Of a stretch of DNA of 12,304 nt, positions 1 through 6,805 are shown piece after piece. Positions within the stretch are counted from its first letter, which is position 1; the number at the start of each line of letters is the position of its first letter. The stretch is from JAXHUM01 sp034189325 (GTDB taxonomy: Bacteria; Desulfobacterota; DSM-4660; Desulfatiglandales; Desulfatiglandaceae): NCBI GenBank assembly GCA_034189325.1, contig JAXHUM010000069.1, positions 1-12,304 of the forward strand, written 5' to 3'. The position numbers and the translations under genes are program-made. Below the pieces are notes generated by a model, which was given only the letters and a program-made list of their open reading frames with translations, was not told where the DNA came from and did not search any database.

Positions 1-422
1 GTTTGACCGAGCATGTCCTTTTTTGCGGGTGGCAAAGGGATCTTCCTTACATATATGCGGACCTGGATTGTGTCGCTCTCACCTCCCTGAATGAAGGAAC
101 GCCTGTGTCGATTATTGAGGCCATGGCCTCTTCAGTCCCGGTCGTTGCCACGGATGTGGGAGGTGTTTCCGATCTTCTGGGTTTACCTATTCAAACATTT
201 GCTAGAGATGGCTCTATGGTCTGCGACAGGGGGGTCCTCTGCACAGCAGGCAATACCACCGGTTTTGCAGAGGGATTGCAGTATTATATGGATATTGATC
301 CGGTTGTAAAACAGGAAGGCCTGAAAAGGTCGCGGGATTTTGTGACAAACAATTTTTCAGTGACACGACTGGTTCGCGATATGGAATCGATCTATCACGA
401 ATTGGCGGAAGGGCCGCGGTAA
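1..422 (+). CDS. GT4-family glycosyltransferase, C-terminal part (5' end outside window)
   Basis: This is the C-terminal domain of a GT-B fold, family 4 glycosyltransferase; the frame is open to the window edge, so the start lies upstream. About 139 residues are visible. The diagnostic stretch is EGTPVSIIEAMA followed by PVVATDVGGV. It carries the E-x7-E pair (visible residues 31 and 39) that in GT4 enzymes contacts the nucleotide-sugar donor. The preceding FCGWQRDLPYIYADLDCVAL segment is the usual strand-helix before that motif. Family members are retaining, cytoplasmic or peripheral membrane transferases that build capsule, O-antigen or exopolysaccharide; the sugar cannot be read from this piece. 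It ends with TAA at 420-422, and the next credible plus-strand gene starts 115 bp downstream. The location beside other glycan genes supports a surface-polysaccharide role. Confidence 0.9.
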   Translation, partial: LTEHVLFCGWQRDLPYIYADLDCVALTSLNEGTPVSIIEAMASSVPVVATDVGGVSDLLGLPIQTFARDGSMVCDRGVLCTAGNTTGFAEGLQYYMDIDPVVKQEGLKRSRDFVTNNFSVTRLVRDMESIYHELAEGPR

Positions 423-525
423 TGACTCAGGTAAAAACCTCGCTGCCTGTTGACGTATATCGAGGAGGCTTCGGAGAACGGCATGACAGAGGTTTTTACG
501 AGATCTTTAACATTCAGCTTATTGA

Positions 526-531
526 AAGGAG
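526..531 (+). promoter_or_regulatory. Ribosome binding site deciding the start at 537
   Basis: AAGGAG lies 5 bases before ATG 537. The frame is open further upstream to a TTG at 450 and an ATG at 483. Only the 537 start combines a good Shine-Dalgarno with an immediate signal peptide (MKKVYWIVSM...), so it is preferred. A GAGGAGG run at 462-468 lies 14 bases before ATG 483 and is a weaker alternative. Confidence 0.75.
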
Positions 532-536
532 AAAGA

Positions 537-2174
537 ATGAAGAAAGTTTATTGGATTGTTTCAATGTCTCTTTTATTTCTATTTGTAGGCGGTTTTATCG
601 GCATTGCGACGGAAAGGGCATGCGCCTCTTCTGTTGCTGAAGTGATTGTGGGTGGGGATTGGATCGAATGGGAACCGAAGGTGGCAAACGACGGTCTGGT
701 CTTGACAGTGTCCGGTCCTGGGACCGCATATTTTCGCGAGACCTTTCCACCTGGCAGCATTCCTGCTTTTGAAATGGTTGACAATTACGGAAATATGTTC
801 CCAGATGGTCCCTGCAAATACGAACTCACCGTGATCCAGGTGGTTGCTCCCGATGTACGAGAGGACCTTATTGAAGCCAGAGAGTCTGGTGATCTTGATG
901 CATTGGAAGAACTCAGTAGTACGTTGAATCTCTCATATCAGCCATCTGTTCAGTCCGGTTCGTTTGTTATCCAGGATGGTACGATTATTTTTAACGAGAC
1001 CACCCTTAGTATTTCCGGTGATCGGGATTGGCAGGAGGGTGTCTTCGCTGTGATGGACATCGGCCATGCCGATGACGTGTATATTAATGGAAGCTTGTGC
1101 GTTGGTTTTGACTGCGTTGATAATGAGAGCTTCGGCTTTGACACGATAAGATTGAAGGAGAATAATCTACGTATCCTTTTTGACGACACCAGCTCTAGCG
1201 CATCCTTTCCGAATAACGACTGGCGAATCGTGATCAACGATACAACAGATGGCGGGGGAAATTACTTCGGTATAGAAGATGCCACCGCCGGAAGGAGCGT
1301 GTTTAGGATGGAGGCAGGGGCTCCCGCATCTTCCCTCTATATTGATGATTACGGAAGGGTCGGTCTTGGAACCTCCACGCCGGCCGTGGAGCTGCATGTA
1401 AAGGATGGGGATACTCCTACTGTTCGGCTGGAACAAGACGGCACATACGGATGGACCCCTCAAACGTGGGACCTAGCGGGCAATGAGAGCAATTTCTTTA
1501 TCCGGGATGTGACCAATGGTTCGCGACTGCCCTTGAGGATCCAACCAGGCACTCCCTCAAGCACCCTAAGTCTTCGATCAGACGGGAAGGTGGGGATCGG
1601 AACATGGTCTCCAGAAGCAACACTTGAAGTTGAACGATCAGATAATACCGCCCAGATCAAAGTCGAAGACACTGGAAACCAGTCTTTTCCCCAGACGCTT
1701 TTTCTTTTGAAGAATAATGGCTCGGTCCGGTTTGACTTGGAAGATACTGCCCAGGCAGTCACATGGGTTTTTCAAAACCACCTTGGAAAATTCGCCGTTA
1801 CCAAGGCCGGCACAGGTGTCAGGGAGATGGAATTAGACCAAGACGGCAATCTTGTGCTGCAAGGGACCCTTACTGTTCGAGCCGGAGAGGGCGATGAGGC
1901 TACCTATCCCGATTATGTCTTTGAAAAGGACTATCCTTTGATGCCCCTTTCCGAGTTAGAGTCCTTCATTAAGGAGAAAAAACATCTGCCGAAAGTATCT
2001 TCAGCCAAAGAACTGGCATCCAAAGGACTCAATATGACGGAAATGCAGCTCACATTGTTAGAAAAAGTGGAAGAGCTGACGCTGTATATCCTGGCGCAAC
2101 AGAGAACAATCAATAATCTTGAAGCGCGTCTGGAAGCGATTCAACCAAAGGAAGAAGTTGAAAAGAAGCCCTAG
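537..2174 (+). CDS. Secreted GIGT-repeat / tail-fibre-like protein with C-terminal coiled coil
   Basis: Predicted protein of 545 residues from ATG 537. Residues 1-30 form a signal peptide: basic MKK, a hydrophobic core, and an ACA-S cleavage site near 30. Residues 31-150 are an N-terminal region I do not recognise. Residues 185-430 are beta-rich repeats, with VGLGTSTP at 275-282 and VGIGTWSP at 352-359, each followed by a short L-x-V strand. This pattern is common in phage tail fibres and bacterial extracellular trimeric fibres. Residues 457-500 (YPDYVFEKDY, then a HLPKVSSAKE segment) resemble the junction seen in S74-chaperone and tail-fibre-domain proteins. A leucine-rich coiled coil follows at about 503-540. 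The protein ends shortly after that helix, so an autocleaving peptidase is not evident. It probably acts as an exported surface fibre or adhesin; binding partner unknown. It sits between a glycosyltransferase and a convergent glycan operon. Confidence 0.85.
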   Translation: MKKVYWIVSMSLLFLFVGGFIGIATERACASSVAEVIVGGDWIEWEPKVANDGLVLTVSGPGTAYFRETFPPGSIPAFEMVDNYGNMFPDGPCKYELTVIQVVAPDVREDLIEARESGDLDALEELSSTLNLSYQPSVQSGSFVIQDGTIIFNETTLSISGDRDWQEGVFAVMDIGHADDVYINGSLCVGFDCVDNESFGFDTIRLKENNLRILFDDTSSSASFPNNDWRIVINDTTDGGGNYFGIEDATAGRSVFRMEAGAPASSLYIDDYGRVGLGTSTPAVELHVKDGDTPTVRLEQDGTYGWTPQTWDLAGNESNFFIRDVTNGSRLPLRIQPGTPSSTLSLRSDGKVGIGTWSPEATLEVERSDNTAQIKVEDTGNQSFPQTLFLLKNNGSVRFDLEDTAQAVTWVFQNHLGKFAVTKAGTGVREMELDQDGNLVLQGTLTVRAGEGDEATYPDYVFEKDYPLMPLSELESFIKEKKHLPKVSSAKELASKGLNMTEMQLTLLEKVEELTLYILAQQRTINNLEARLEAIQPKEEVEKKP

Positions 2175-2195
2175 GGTATTGGGCCCATAGAAGAG

Positions 2196-2218
2196 GTTGC
2201 CCCTGTTGAGGTGGCAAC
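2196..2218. terminator. Hairpin between convergent genes, possible bidirectional terminator
   Basis: GTTGCC (2196-2201) pairs with GGCAAC (2213-2218). The stem continues as CCT (2202-2204) with AGG (2209-2211), leaving a GTTG loop and one bulged T at 2212. It lies between the stop of the secreted protein (2174) and the stop of the WecE-like gene (2235), where both transcripts would end. There is no proper T-tract on either side, so it is not a textbook intrinsic terminator. Confidence 0.4.
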
Positions 2219-2234
2219 GAACAGTCAAGTTGAG

Positions 2235-3362
2235 TCAGGTAAAACTTTTGATTGCTGTGATTACCTGCTCTTGGTCTCCCCTTGATAAGTCGTTAAAAAA
2301 CGGGAGCCGGAGCAGGCGATCACTTACATGTTCCGTCACCGGTAAGGACCCTTCTTTTCCTCCAAACTTCTTTCCCATTCTTGAAAGGTGCAGTGGTTGG
2401 TAATGAAAAACGCTGTGAATATTGTTCTCCCTAAGATGCCCTATTAACCGATCCCTTTTCTCAAGAGAAGGCATAACGAGATAGAATAGGTGGTACGGGT
2501 GTTCGCAGTGATCCGGTATAAAAGGAAGTCGCGTACCATGCTCTGGCGCCCACTCCCTGAGATGCTCGGCATAGTACTCCCAGATTCTCTTACGCAGTCC
2601 TTGTATCCTTTTGCTGTCTTGTAATTGGGCGTATAAGAACGCCGCAAGAATATCAGAAGGAAGAAAGCTGGATCCCACGTCTACCCAGGTGTATCTATCA
2701 ACCTGTCCCTTAAAAAACCGATTTCGATCTGTGCCTTTTTCGCAAGAGATTTCAGCTCGCTCAACATATTGAGGATCGTTGACAACCAGTGCGCCTCCTT
2801 CTCCACATGTGAAATTCTTTGTTCCATGAAAACTCTTTGCAGCTAAACAGCCAAATGTCCCCAAATACCTCCCTTTGTACTTCCCCAATAGACCATGGGC
2901 ATTATCCTCGATAACTGAGATCTGCTGGTTTTGGGCGATTCTCATAATCCTATCCATCTCACAGCCTACCCCGGCATAGTGTACCGGGACAATCGCCTTG
3001 GTCCGAGGTGTGATCAACCGTTCTAATTGGGTCTCGTCCATATTCAGCGTATCCGGTCTGATGTCGATAAAAACAGGACGGGCTCCGCGCAGGACGAATG
3101 AATTGACAGTGGAAACGTAAGTAAATGACGGGACGATCACTTCATCGCCGGGTTGAATATCTAATAGCAAGGCGGCCATTTCTAAGGCCCCGGTGCAAGA
3201 ATGGGTCAAGATTGATCGGCAGCAACCGAGCTTAGTTTCAAGCCAAGCTTGACACTTTTTTGTATAGACACCGTTTGAGCTGATACGTCCACTGGCGATC
3301 ACATCACGTATATAATCGATTTCCTTTCCACTGGTAAATGGTTTATTAAAAGGAATTTTCAT
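2235..3362 (-). CDS. wecE: WecE-type dTDP-4-amino-4,6-dideoxygalactose transaminase
   Basis: This is a 375-residue PLP-dependent sugar aminotransferase of the DegT/DnrJ/EryC1/StrS family. As recalled, E. coli WecE (RffA) is about the same length and matches along the whole sequence. Shared landmarks include IPFN at the N-terminus, EMAALLLDIQPGDEV (61-75), FVLRGA (89-94), the VPVHYAGV block (125-132), RAEI-CEKGT, FFKGQVDRYTW and FHYQPLH. The PLP-binding lysine is K182 in SFHGTKNF, and D153 in IEDNAHG is the expected contact to the pyridinium nitrogen. WecE transfers an amino group from glutamate to dTDP-4-keto-6-deoxyglucose, giving dTDP-Fuc4N, used in enterobacterial common antigen and some O-antigens. 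Its start overlaps the stop of the preceding membrane-protein gene in an ATGA, indicating translational coupling. It is the last gene of the operon. No partner acetyltransferase (WecD) is present in the window. Confidence 0.9.
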   Translation of the reverse strand: MKIPFNKPFTSGKEIDYIRDVIASGRISSNGVYTKKCQAWLETKLGCCRSILTHSCTGALEMAALLLDIQPGDEVIVPSFTYVSTVNSFVLRGARPVFIDIRPDTLNMDETQLERLITPRTKAIVPVHYAGVGCEMDRIMRIAQNQQISVIEDNAHGLLGKYKGRYLGTFGCLAAKSFHGTKNFTCGEGGALVVNDPQYVERAEISCEKGTDRNRFFKGQVDRYTWVDVGSSFLPSDILAAFLYAQLQDSKRIQGLRKRIWEYYAEHLREWAPEHGTRLPFIPDHCEHPYHLFYLVMPSLEKRDRLIGHLRENNIHSVFHYQPLHLSRMGKKFGGKEGSLPVTEHVSDRLLRLPFFNDLSRGDQEQVITAIKSFT

Positions 3363-4300
3363 AGGCTGATCTTCTGCCGTTCAAAAAGGAAACAGAACCC
3401 TCCCAAAACTCCAAGTGCAATGGACTGTACCAGGGATAGAAGTGAGATTGTAATGGCGACTTCTCTCGTCATCCCGATAGATGAAAACAGAAAGACAAAA
3501 GCCCCCTCTTTAAGGCCTAGGCCGTTAATTGAAACTGGTATCATGCTGACCATCCAGACAAGGGGGAGTAAAATCAAGAAATGAATGAACTGCACAGTAC
3601 ATCCTATTGAAAGAGCGATCAGGTAGGTGGATAAGATCCCGATGACCTGAAATAGCCCGGAAAGCAAGAAGGCAAACGCTAACAATTCAGGCCTCGTCTT
3701 GTATTGATGTATGCAATGTGTAGTCTCGACGAGACCGGCTATTTTCCGGCCTAAGAAATGTGGACGGGTGAAAAAGATCGGTTGTTGCCTGGAATAGAAT
3801 ATGTACAGTGTCAGCAAACCAACAATGCTCGGAACAATGACACTAAGTCTGATCATGTTGTTGTCTATCATTCGAAAGCCAACTAGCATTGCGAGAAGGG
3901 CAAGCACCATCATGGACGCGAACCCCATTATTCTCTCAACCAGGATAGAACTGATGGTCTTTTCCTTTTCGGCCCCGCCGCCGTATAAATAATATCCCCT
4001 AGCAATGTCGCCCCCTATAGCTGTCGGGAGGAAAAGGCCGAAGAAGCGGCCGACAAGATAGAGCTTTGAGAGGTGCCAAAGGGAAACGGGATAGAGCCAC
4101 ATCCGCAAGAGAACCTGCCAGCGAAAGGCGCCTATGAAATGACTAGCAGCAAACAGTAAGAAGGCAGCCAAAAAAACAGAGAGGTCTGTTTTATGGAAGA
4201 GCCTTTTGATGAGCGGGATGTCTGCTTTTGAAAAAAGGATGTAAAATACGGAGAACGCAAAGAGCAGCTTGATTACGGTTTTGATGGTTTTCATGTTCAT
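3359..4300 (-). CDS. YbhN/UPF0104 (LPG synthase TM-like) flippase-like membrane protein
   Basis: This 313-residue polytopic inner-membrane protein has about eight hydrophobic segments. It belongs to the lysylphosphatidylglycerol synthase transmembrane / UPF0104 group, often annotated as flippase-like domain proteins. Visible family motifs are LPTAIGGDIARGYYLY, with the P-x3-GGD-x2-R core, VERIMGF, and PVSINGLGLKEGAFVFL near the C-terminus. No soluble acyl- or aminoacyl-transferase domain is attached. Members are frequent in polysaccharide and glycolipid loci and are suspected, rather than shown, to move or help process lipid-linked sugars. It lies downstream of the GT2 enzyme and overlaps WecE by 4 bp, which suggests a shared lipid-linked-sugar task. 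The Shine-Dalgarno (GGAGG, minus strand, about 4317-4322) is rather far from ATG 4300, and a 16-codon ORF ends on this start. Confidence 0.85.
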   Translation of the reverse strand: MNMKTIKTVIKLLFAFSVFYILFSKADIPLIKRLFHKTDLSVFLAAFLLFAASHFIGAFRWQVLLRMWLYPVSLWHLSKLYLVGRFFGLFLPTAIGGDIARGYYLYGGGAEKEKTISSILVERIMGFASMMVLALLAMLVGFRMIDNNMIRLSVIVPSIVGLLTLYIFYSRQQPIFFTRPHFLGRKIAGLVETTHCIHQYKTRPELLAFAFLLSGLFQVIGILSTYLIALSIGCTVQFIHFLILLPLVWMVSMIPVSINGLGLKEGAFVFLFSSIGMTREVAITISLLSLVQSIALGVLGGFCFLFERQKISL

Positions 4301-4347
4301 ACGTTCTTTAAAGGGGCCTCCTGATCGTTGTCTGTATTCGAGGCCAT
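4297..4347 (-). CDS. Possible 16-residue leader or 5' gene remnant, ATGA-coupled to the membrane protein
   Basis: ATG at 4347, preceded by GGGAG with a 7-base spacer, opens a 16-codon frame reading MASNTDNDQEAPLKNV. Its TGA (4299-4297) overlaps the ATG of the flippase-like gene as ATGA. Either it is a translated short ORF that feeds ribosomes onto the next start, or the true N-terminus of the membrane protein is longer and a 1-base assembly or sequencing error splits it. The peptide matches nothing I recognise, and chance is also possible. Confidence 0.25.
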   Translation of the reverse strand: MASNTDNDQEAPLKNV

Positions 4348-4406
4348 ATCAAGCTCCCGAAAGCCTTAAGAGCCTGTCTAAGGATTTTCTCAATTTATTT
4401 AAATGA

Positions 4407-4427
4407 AATGTTTGGTGAAAAAACATT
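4407..4427. other. AT-rich inverted repeat between GT2 and flippase-like genes
   Basis: AATGTTT (4407-4413) and AAACATT (4421-4427) form a 7-bp perfect stem with a 7-base loop. It lies in the 151-bp space between the corrected GT2 stop (4452) and the flippase-like start, the longest internal gap of the operon. It could be an attenuator or partial terminator, but the stem is weak and there is no T-run immediately after it in the transcribed direction. Confidence 0.25.
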
Positions 4428-4451
4428 CAAGGGTATTTTCGGAGCCTTGCC

Positions 4452-5647
4452 CTATTGTTCCTCCTTTGGATCACAGATTATCCCATTGTTCTTCCGATCA
4501 AATGTTTTCCGAATAATATAAGGAGGCCTGCGTTCAACCCCCGTTATGATTCGAATCAGATACTCGCCGATCACACCAACGGAAAACAGGAGCAATCCAT
4601 TGNNNNNNNNNNNNNNNNNNNNNNNNNNNNNNNNNNNNNNNNNNNNNNNNNNNNNNNNNNNNNNNNNNNNNNNNNNNNNNNNNNNNNNNNNNNNNNNNNN
4701 NNCCCATTGTTCTTCCGATCAAATGTTTTCCGAATAATATAAGGAGGCCTGCGTTCAACCCCCGTTATGATTCGAATCAGATACTCGCCGATCACACCAA
4801 CGGAAAACAGGAGCAATCCATTGGTAAACAGCGTCACAACCATAAGCGAGGTCCACCCTGGGACAGGTATGCCGATAACGAAGTTTTTGAGTATATAGTA
4901 TATGCCGAGAATAAGGCTGACTGCGGATACACTTACACCACCAATCGAAATCACCTGCAATAGAAATGAGGAATGATTAAACAGTAAATTGGTGAAGGAT
5001 TTAATCCTCTTTACCATATTAAAGCTGGAGGGTGCGCCCATCCTTTTACCATGTGCTATATCCACGGTGACGATATCTTGGGTGGTGTAATACATCATTG
5101 CAGAGATAAAGGGATGCGGTGTTGTCATCCTTAGCATGGATTTAACCACTTCCGATCGATACAACCTAAACGGGTTTGATTGCAGATGAAATGGCTTGCC
5201 TGCCAATTTCCAGTCGAACCACCCTTTGATGTGACTGGTGAGACGTTTTGAGAAGGAGTGTCTCTTTTGAACATAAGCCCCCATAACCACGTCATGATGT
5301 TGATTTTCGATGAATTTAGGAATGTCTTCAGGGAAGTGCTGCATATCGTCGTCTAAGGTGAAAATGTATTTCCCCTTTGCCCTCTCAAAACCACACAGTA
5401 TGGCCCCTGCTTTGCCGAAATTCCTCATTAACTGCACACCGATGACTTCATCGTAGCGACCTGTCAACCGTTCAACAGTCTTCCATGTGTTAGGATTGGG
5501 AGAAGCGTCATCAACCAGGATTATTTCATAGGTTGTCCTGACAACATTCGAAAAAACCGCGCAGAGGCGATCACACAGTTCCACCAATGAGTCTGTTGAA
5601 TTATATACAGGGATGACCGCTGAATATGTGATAGTCTCTGATGTCAT
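4452..5647 (-). CDS. GT2 polyprenyl-phosphate glycosyltransferase (ArnC/GtrB/DPMS-like), interrupted by assembly gap
   Basis: Inverting GT-A glycosyltransferase of family 2, in the group that transfers a sugar from a nucleotide to undecaprenyl or dolichyl phosphate at the inner face of the membrane. The N-terminal VIPVYN starts the domain; VDDASPN (45-51) binds the nucleotide; LDDDMQ (98-103) is the metal/catalytic motif. SNPFRLY is at 157-163. Two transmembrane helices follow at about 232-256 and 266-294. Read as deposited, the frame enters the N gap after residue 315. If the duplicated 121 bp is collapsed (see the repeats), the frame continues as IICDPKEEQ and stops at TAG 4454-4452. That gives 324 residues, normal for ArnC/GtrB proteins. 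A reading that continues across the Ns and stops at 4571 would be a frame artefact. It starts 9 bp after the sulfotransferase stop. The sugar transferred is not determinable. Confidence 0.88.
4482..4602. repeat. 121-bp direct repeat, left copy (contig-end overlap)
   Basis: This stretch is identical, base for base by eye, to 4703-4823 and abuts the N run. It encodes the same C-terminal part of the GT2 protein as the right copy, in the same orientation. Identity ending exactly at both gap edges is the signature of two contig ends that overlap but were scaffolded without merging. Confidence 0.95.
4603..4702. other. 100-N scaffold gap
   Basis: Exactly 100 consecutive N, the standard placeholder for a gap of unknown size. 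Because the flanks are duplicated, the real gap is probably negative (an overlap of 121 bp) and no sequence is missing. Confidence 0.98.
4703..4823. repeat. 121-bp direct repeat, right copy (contig-end overlap)
   Basis: Second identical copy of 4482-4602. This copy is in frame with the bulk of the GT2 gene. Only 4452-4481 from the left contig is needed to complete the protein. Confidence 0.95.
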
Positions 5648-5656
5648 CTCAACATA

Positions 5657-6805
5657 TTAGGCTGGGCCGGATTTTTCTCTTAGATTTTCCTTCATTCGTC
5701 TATAAACCTCAGGAAAAATAAACCACTCTCGTTGTTGCTTTTCGCTCAGGTCTTTGTTGAGATAACTCAGACGCCGAAGTTCTTGCTGAACCCGGGGGGG
5801 ATGAAAACTGTAGCCGGGGTCAAACTTCCGATGAGTAACATGAAAGGGTTCAATGAATTCTTTAATGATAACTTCATCAGGTCCAAGGGTACAGTACATA
5901 AGTTGATAACCCAACATTTTCAATTCAGGATAACAGACACTTTCGATGTAACGAATACAGTCCGGGGAGAGGTGTTTTTTAAAAGTCCCCATTGATTTTG
6001 AACTGACAGACGAATATCTTTCAAATGATGAATTACCTTGCCACAATTCATTGTTTTGGTCAACTATCTCACGAAATCTCTCTTGGGCAAGAGGCGCTGT
6101 ATTGAGAAACTTGGTTATCCCCTCCAGAGTCTGCTCTGGATCTGTAACCATATCTTCATACTTGATCCATGCAAAATGCTGATGAGTCTCGTATTTCAGG
6201 CAAAAGCTCACGCTTTTGCGCCAATGCCTGAGTATGTATAACAGCGGCCTGACGTCTCCGCCGAACCTGTTTCCATCCCCAAAATTGAGAGATGTCACAA
6301 TATCTCGAGGGTCCCGGATGATAACCAGTACCCTTACATCCTTGAGCAACAGAAATGGAATAAATTCTTCAAGCCATGTCTCTTTTGTGCCGATATACAT
6401 CGGGTCCTCTTGATGAAAATAATGGGCTATAAGTATCAGAAGCTGTTGATACACCTCATAAAATGTCCCAGGGACTATTTGTTTTCGAAAGCCGATCAAT
6501 TCAGGCATATACTGACCGCTGTATTCGGACATATCCTGAAACAAAATATCAATGTCATGTGCGGAAAGAAAACAGCCCTCTAAGAATCTGGTCAATTCTT
6601 CAAGGGTATAATCGCGTTCAAGGAGCAGATGGCCGATCGGGTAGCGTCTTTTCAGTTTTTTCTGCGCATGGTATTTTTCTTTCACTCGAAAAAACAGATT
6701 TGGGAACGGCTGAGAACCTATACAAATGGAAGGATGATTATGCAGGAGCTTTTCGAAGAGTGTTGTTCCAGATCTTCCCGCTCCAGTGAGGAATAGATAA
6801 TTCAT
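5657..6805 (-). CDS. PAPS-dependent sulfotransferase (sulfotransferase B)
   Basis: Predicted protein of 382 residues. The N-terminal TGAGRSGTTLFEKLL (7-21) is the 5'-phosphosulfate-binding P-loop of sulfotransferases, and VLVIIRDPRDIVTSL (159-173) is the 3'-phosphate-binding motif with R164 and S172. A WIKYEDM element at about 213-219 is typical of the Sulfotransfer_3-like group. These enzymes move sulfate from PAPS to a hydroxyl or amine of a carbohydrate or small molecule; bacterial members often act on glycans or glycolipids in the cytoplasm. There is no signal peptide or membrane helix. The gene starts inside the stop of the preceding aminotransferase (ATGA overlap, 6802-6805) and is followed 9 bp later by the GT2 gene, so it is translated as part of the operon. 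The acceptor is unknown. A chemically different nucleotide-dependent transferase is unlikely given both PAPS motifs. Confidence 0.88.
   Translation of the reverse strand: MNYLFLTGAGRSGTTLFEKLLHNHPSICIGSQPFPNLFFRVKEKYHAQKKLKRRYPIGHLLLERDYTLEELTRFLEGCFLSAHDIDILFQDMSEYSGQYMPELIGFRKQIVPGTFYEVYQQLLILIAHYFHQEDPMYIGTKETWLEEFIPFLLLKDVRVLVIIRDPRDIVTSLNFGDGNRFGGDVRPLLYILRHWRKSVSFCLKYETHQHFAWIKYEDMVTDPEQTLEGITKFLNTAPLAQERFREIVDQNNELWQGNSSFERYSSVSSKSMGTFKKHLSPDCIRYIESVCYPELKMLGYQLMYCTLGPDEVIIKEFIEPFHVTHRKFDPGYSFHPPRVQQELRRLSYLNKDLSEKQQREWFIFPEVYRRMKENLREKSGPA

Noticed and set aside
450..536. Upstream TTG (450) or ATG (483) as the start of the secreted protein
   Set aside because: The added residues would bury the signal peptide; ATG 537 has a well-placed AAGGAG.
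422..640. 72-codon frame starting in an ATGA overlap with the GT4 stop
   Set aside because: It overlaps the signal-peptide region of the gene at 537 in another frame, has no recognisable domain, and its composition looks like a shadow frame.
4571..4602. C-terminus MDCSCFPLV of the GT2 protein after the Ns
   Set aside because: It is the duplicated sequence read one base out of frame because of the arbitrary 100-N spacer.
4482..4823. Genuine tandem duplication within the GT2 gene
   Set aside because: Perfect identity ending exactly at both edges of a standard 100-N gap is far better explained by unmerged contig ends.
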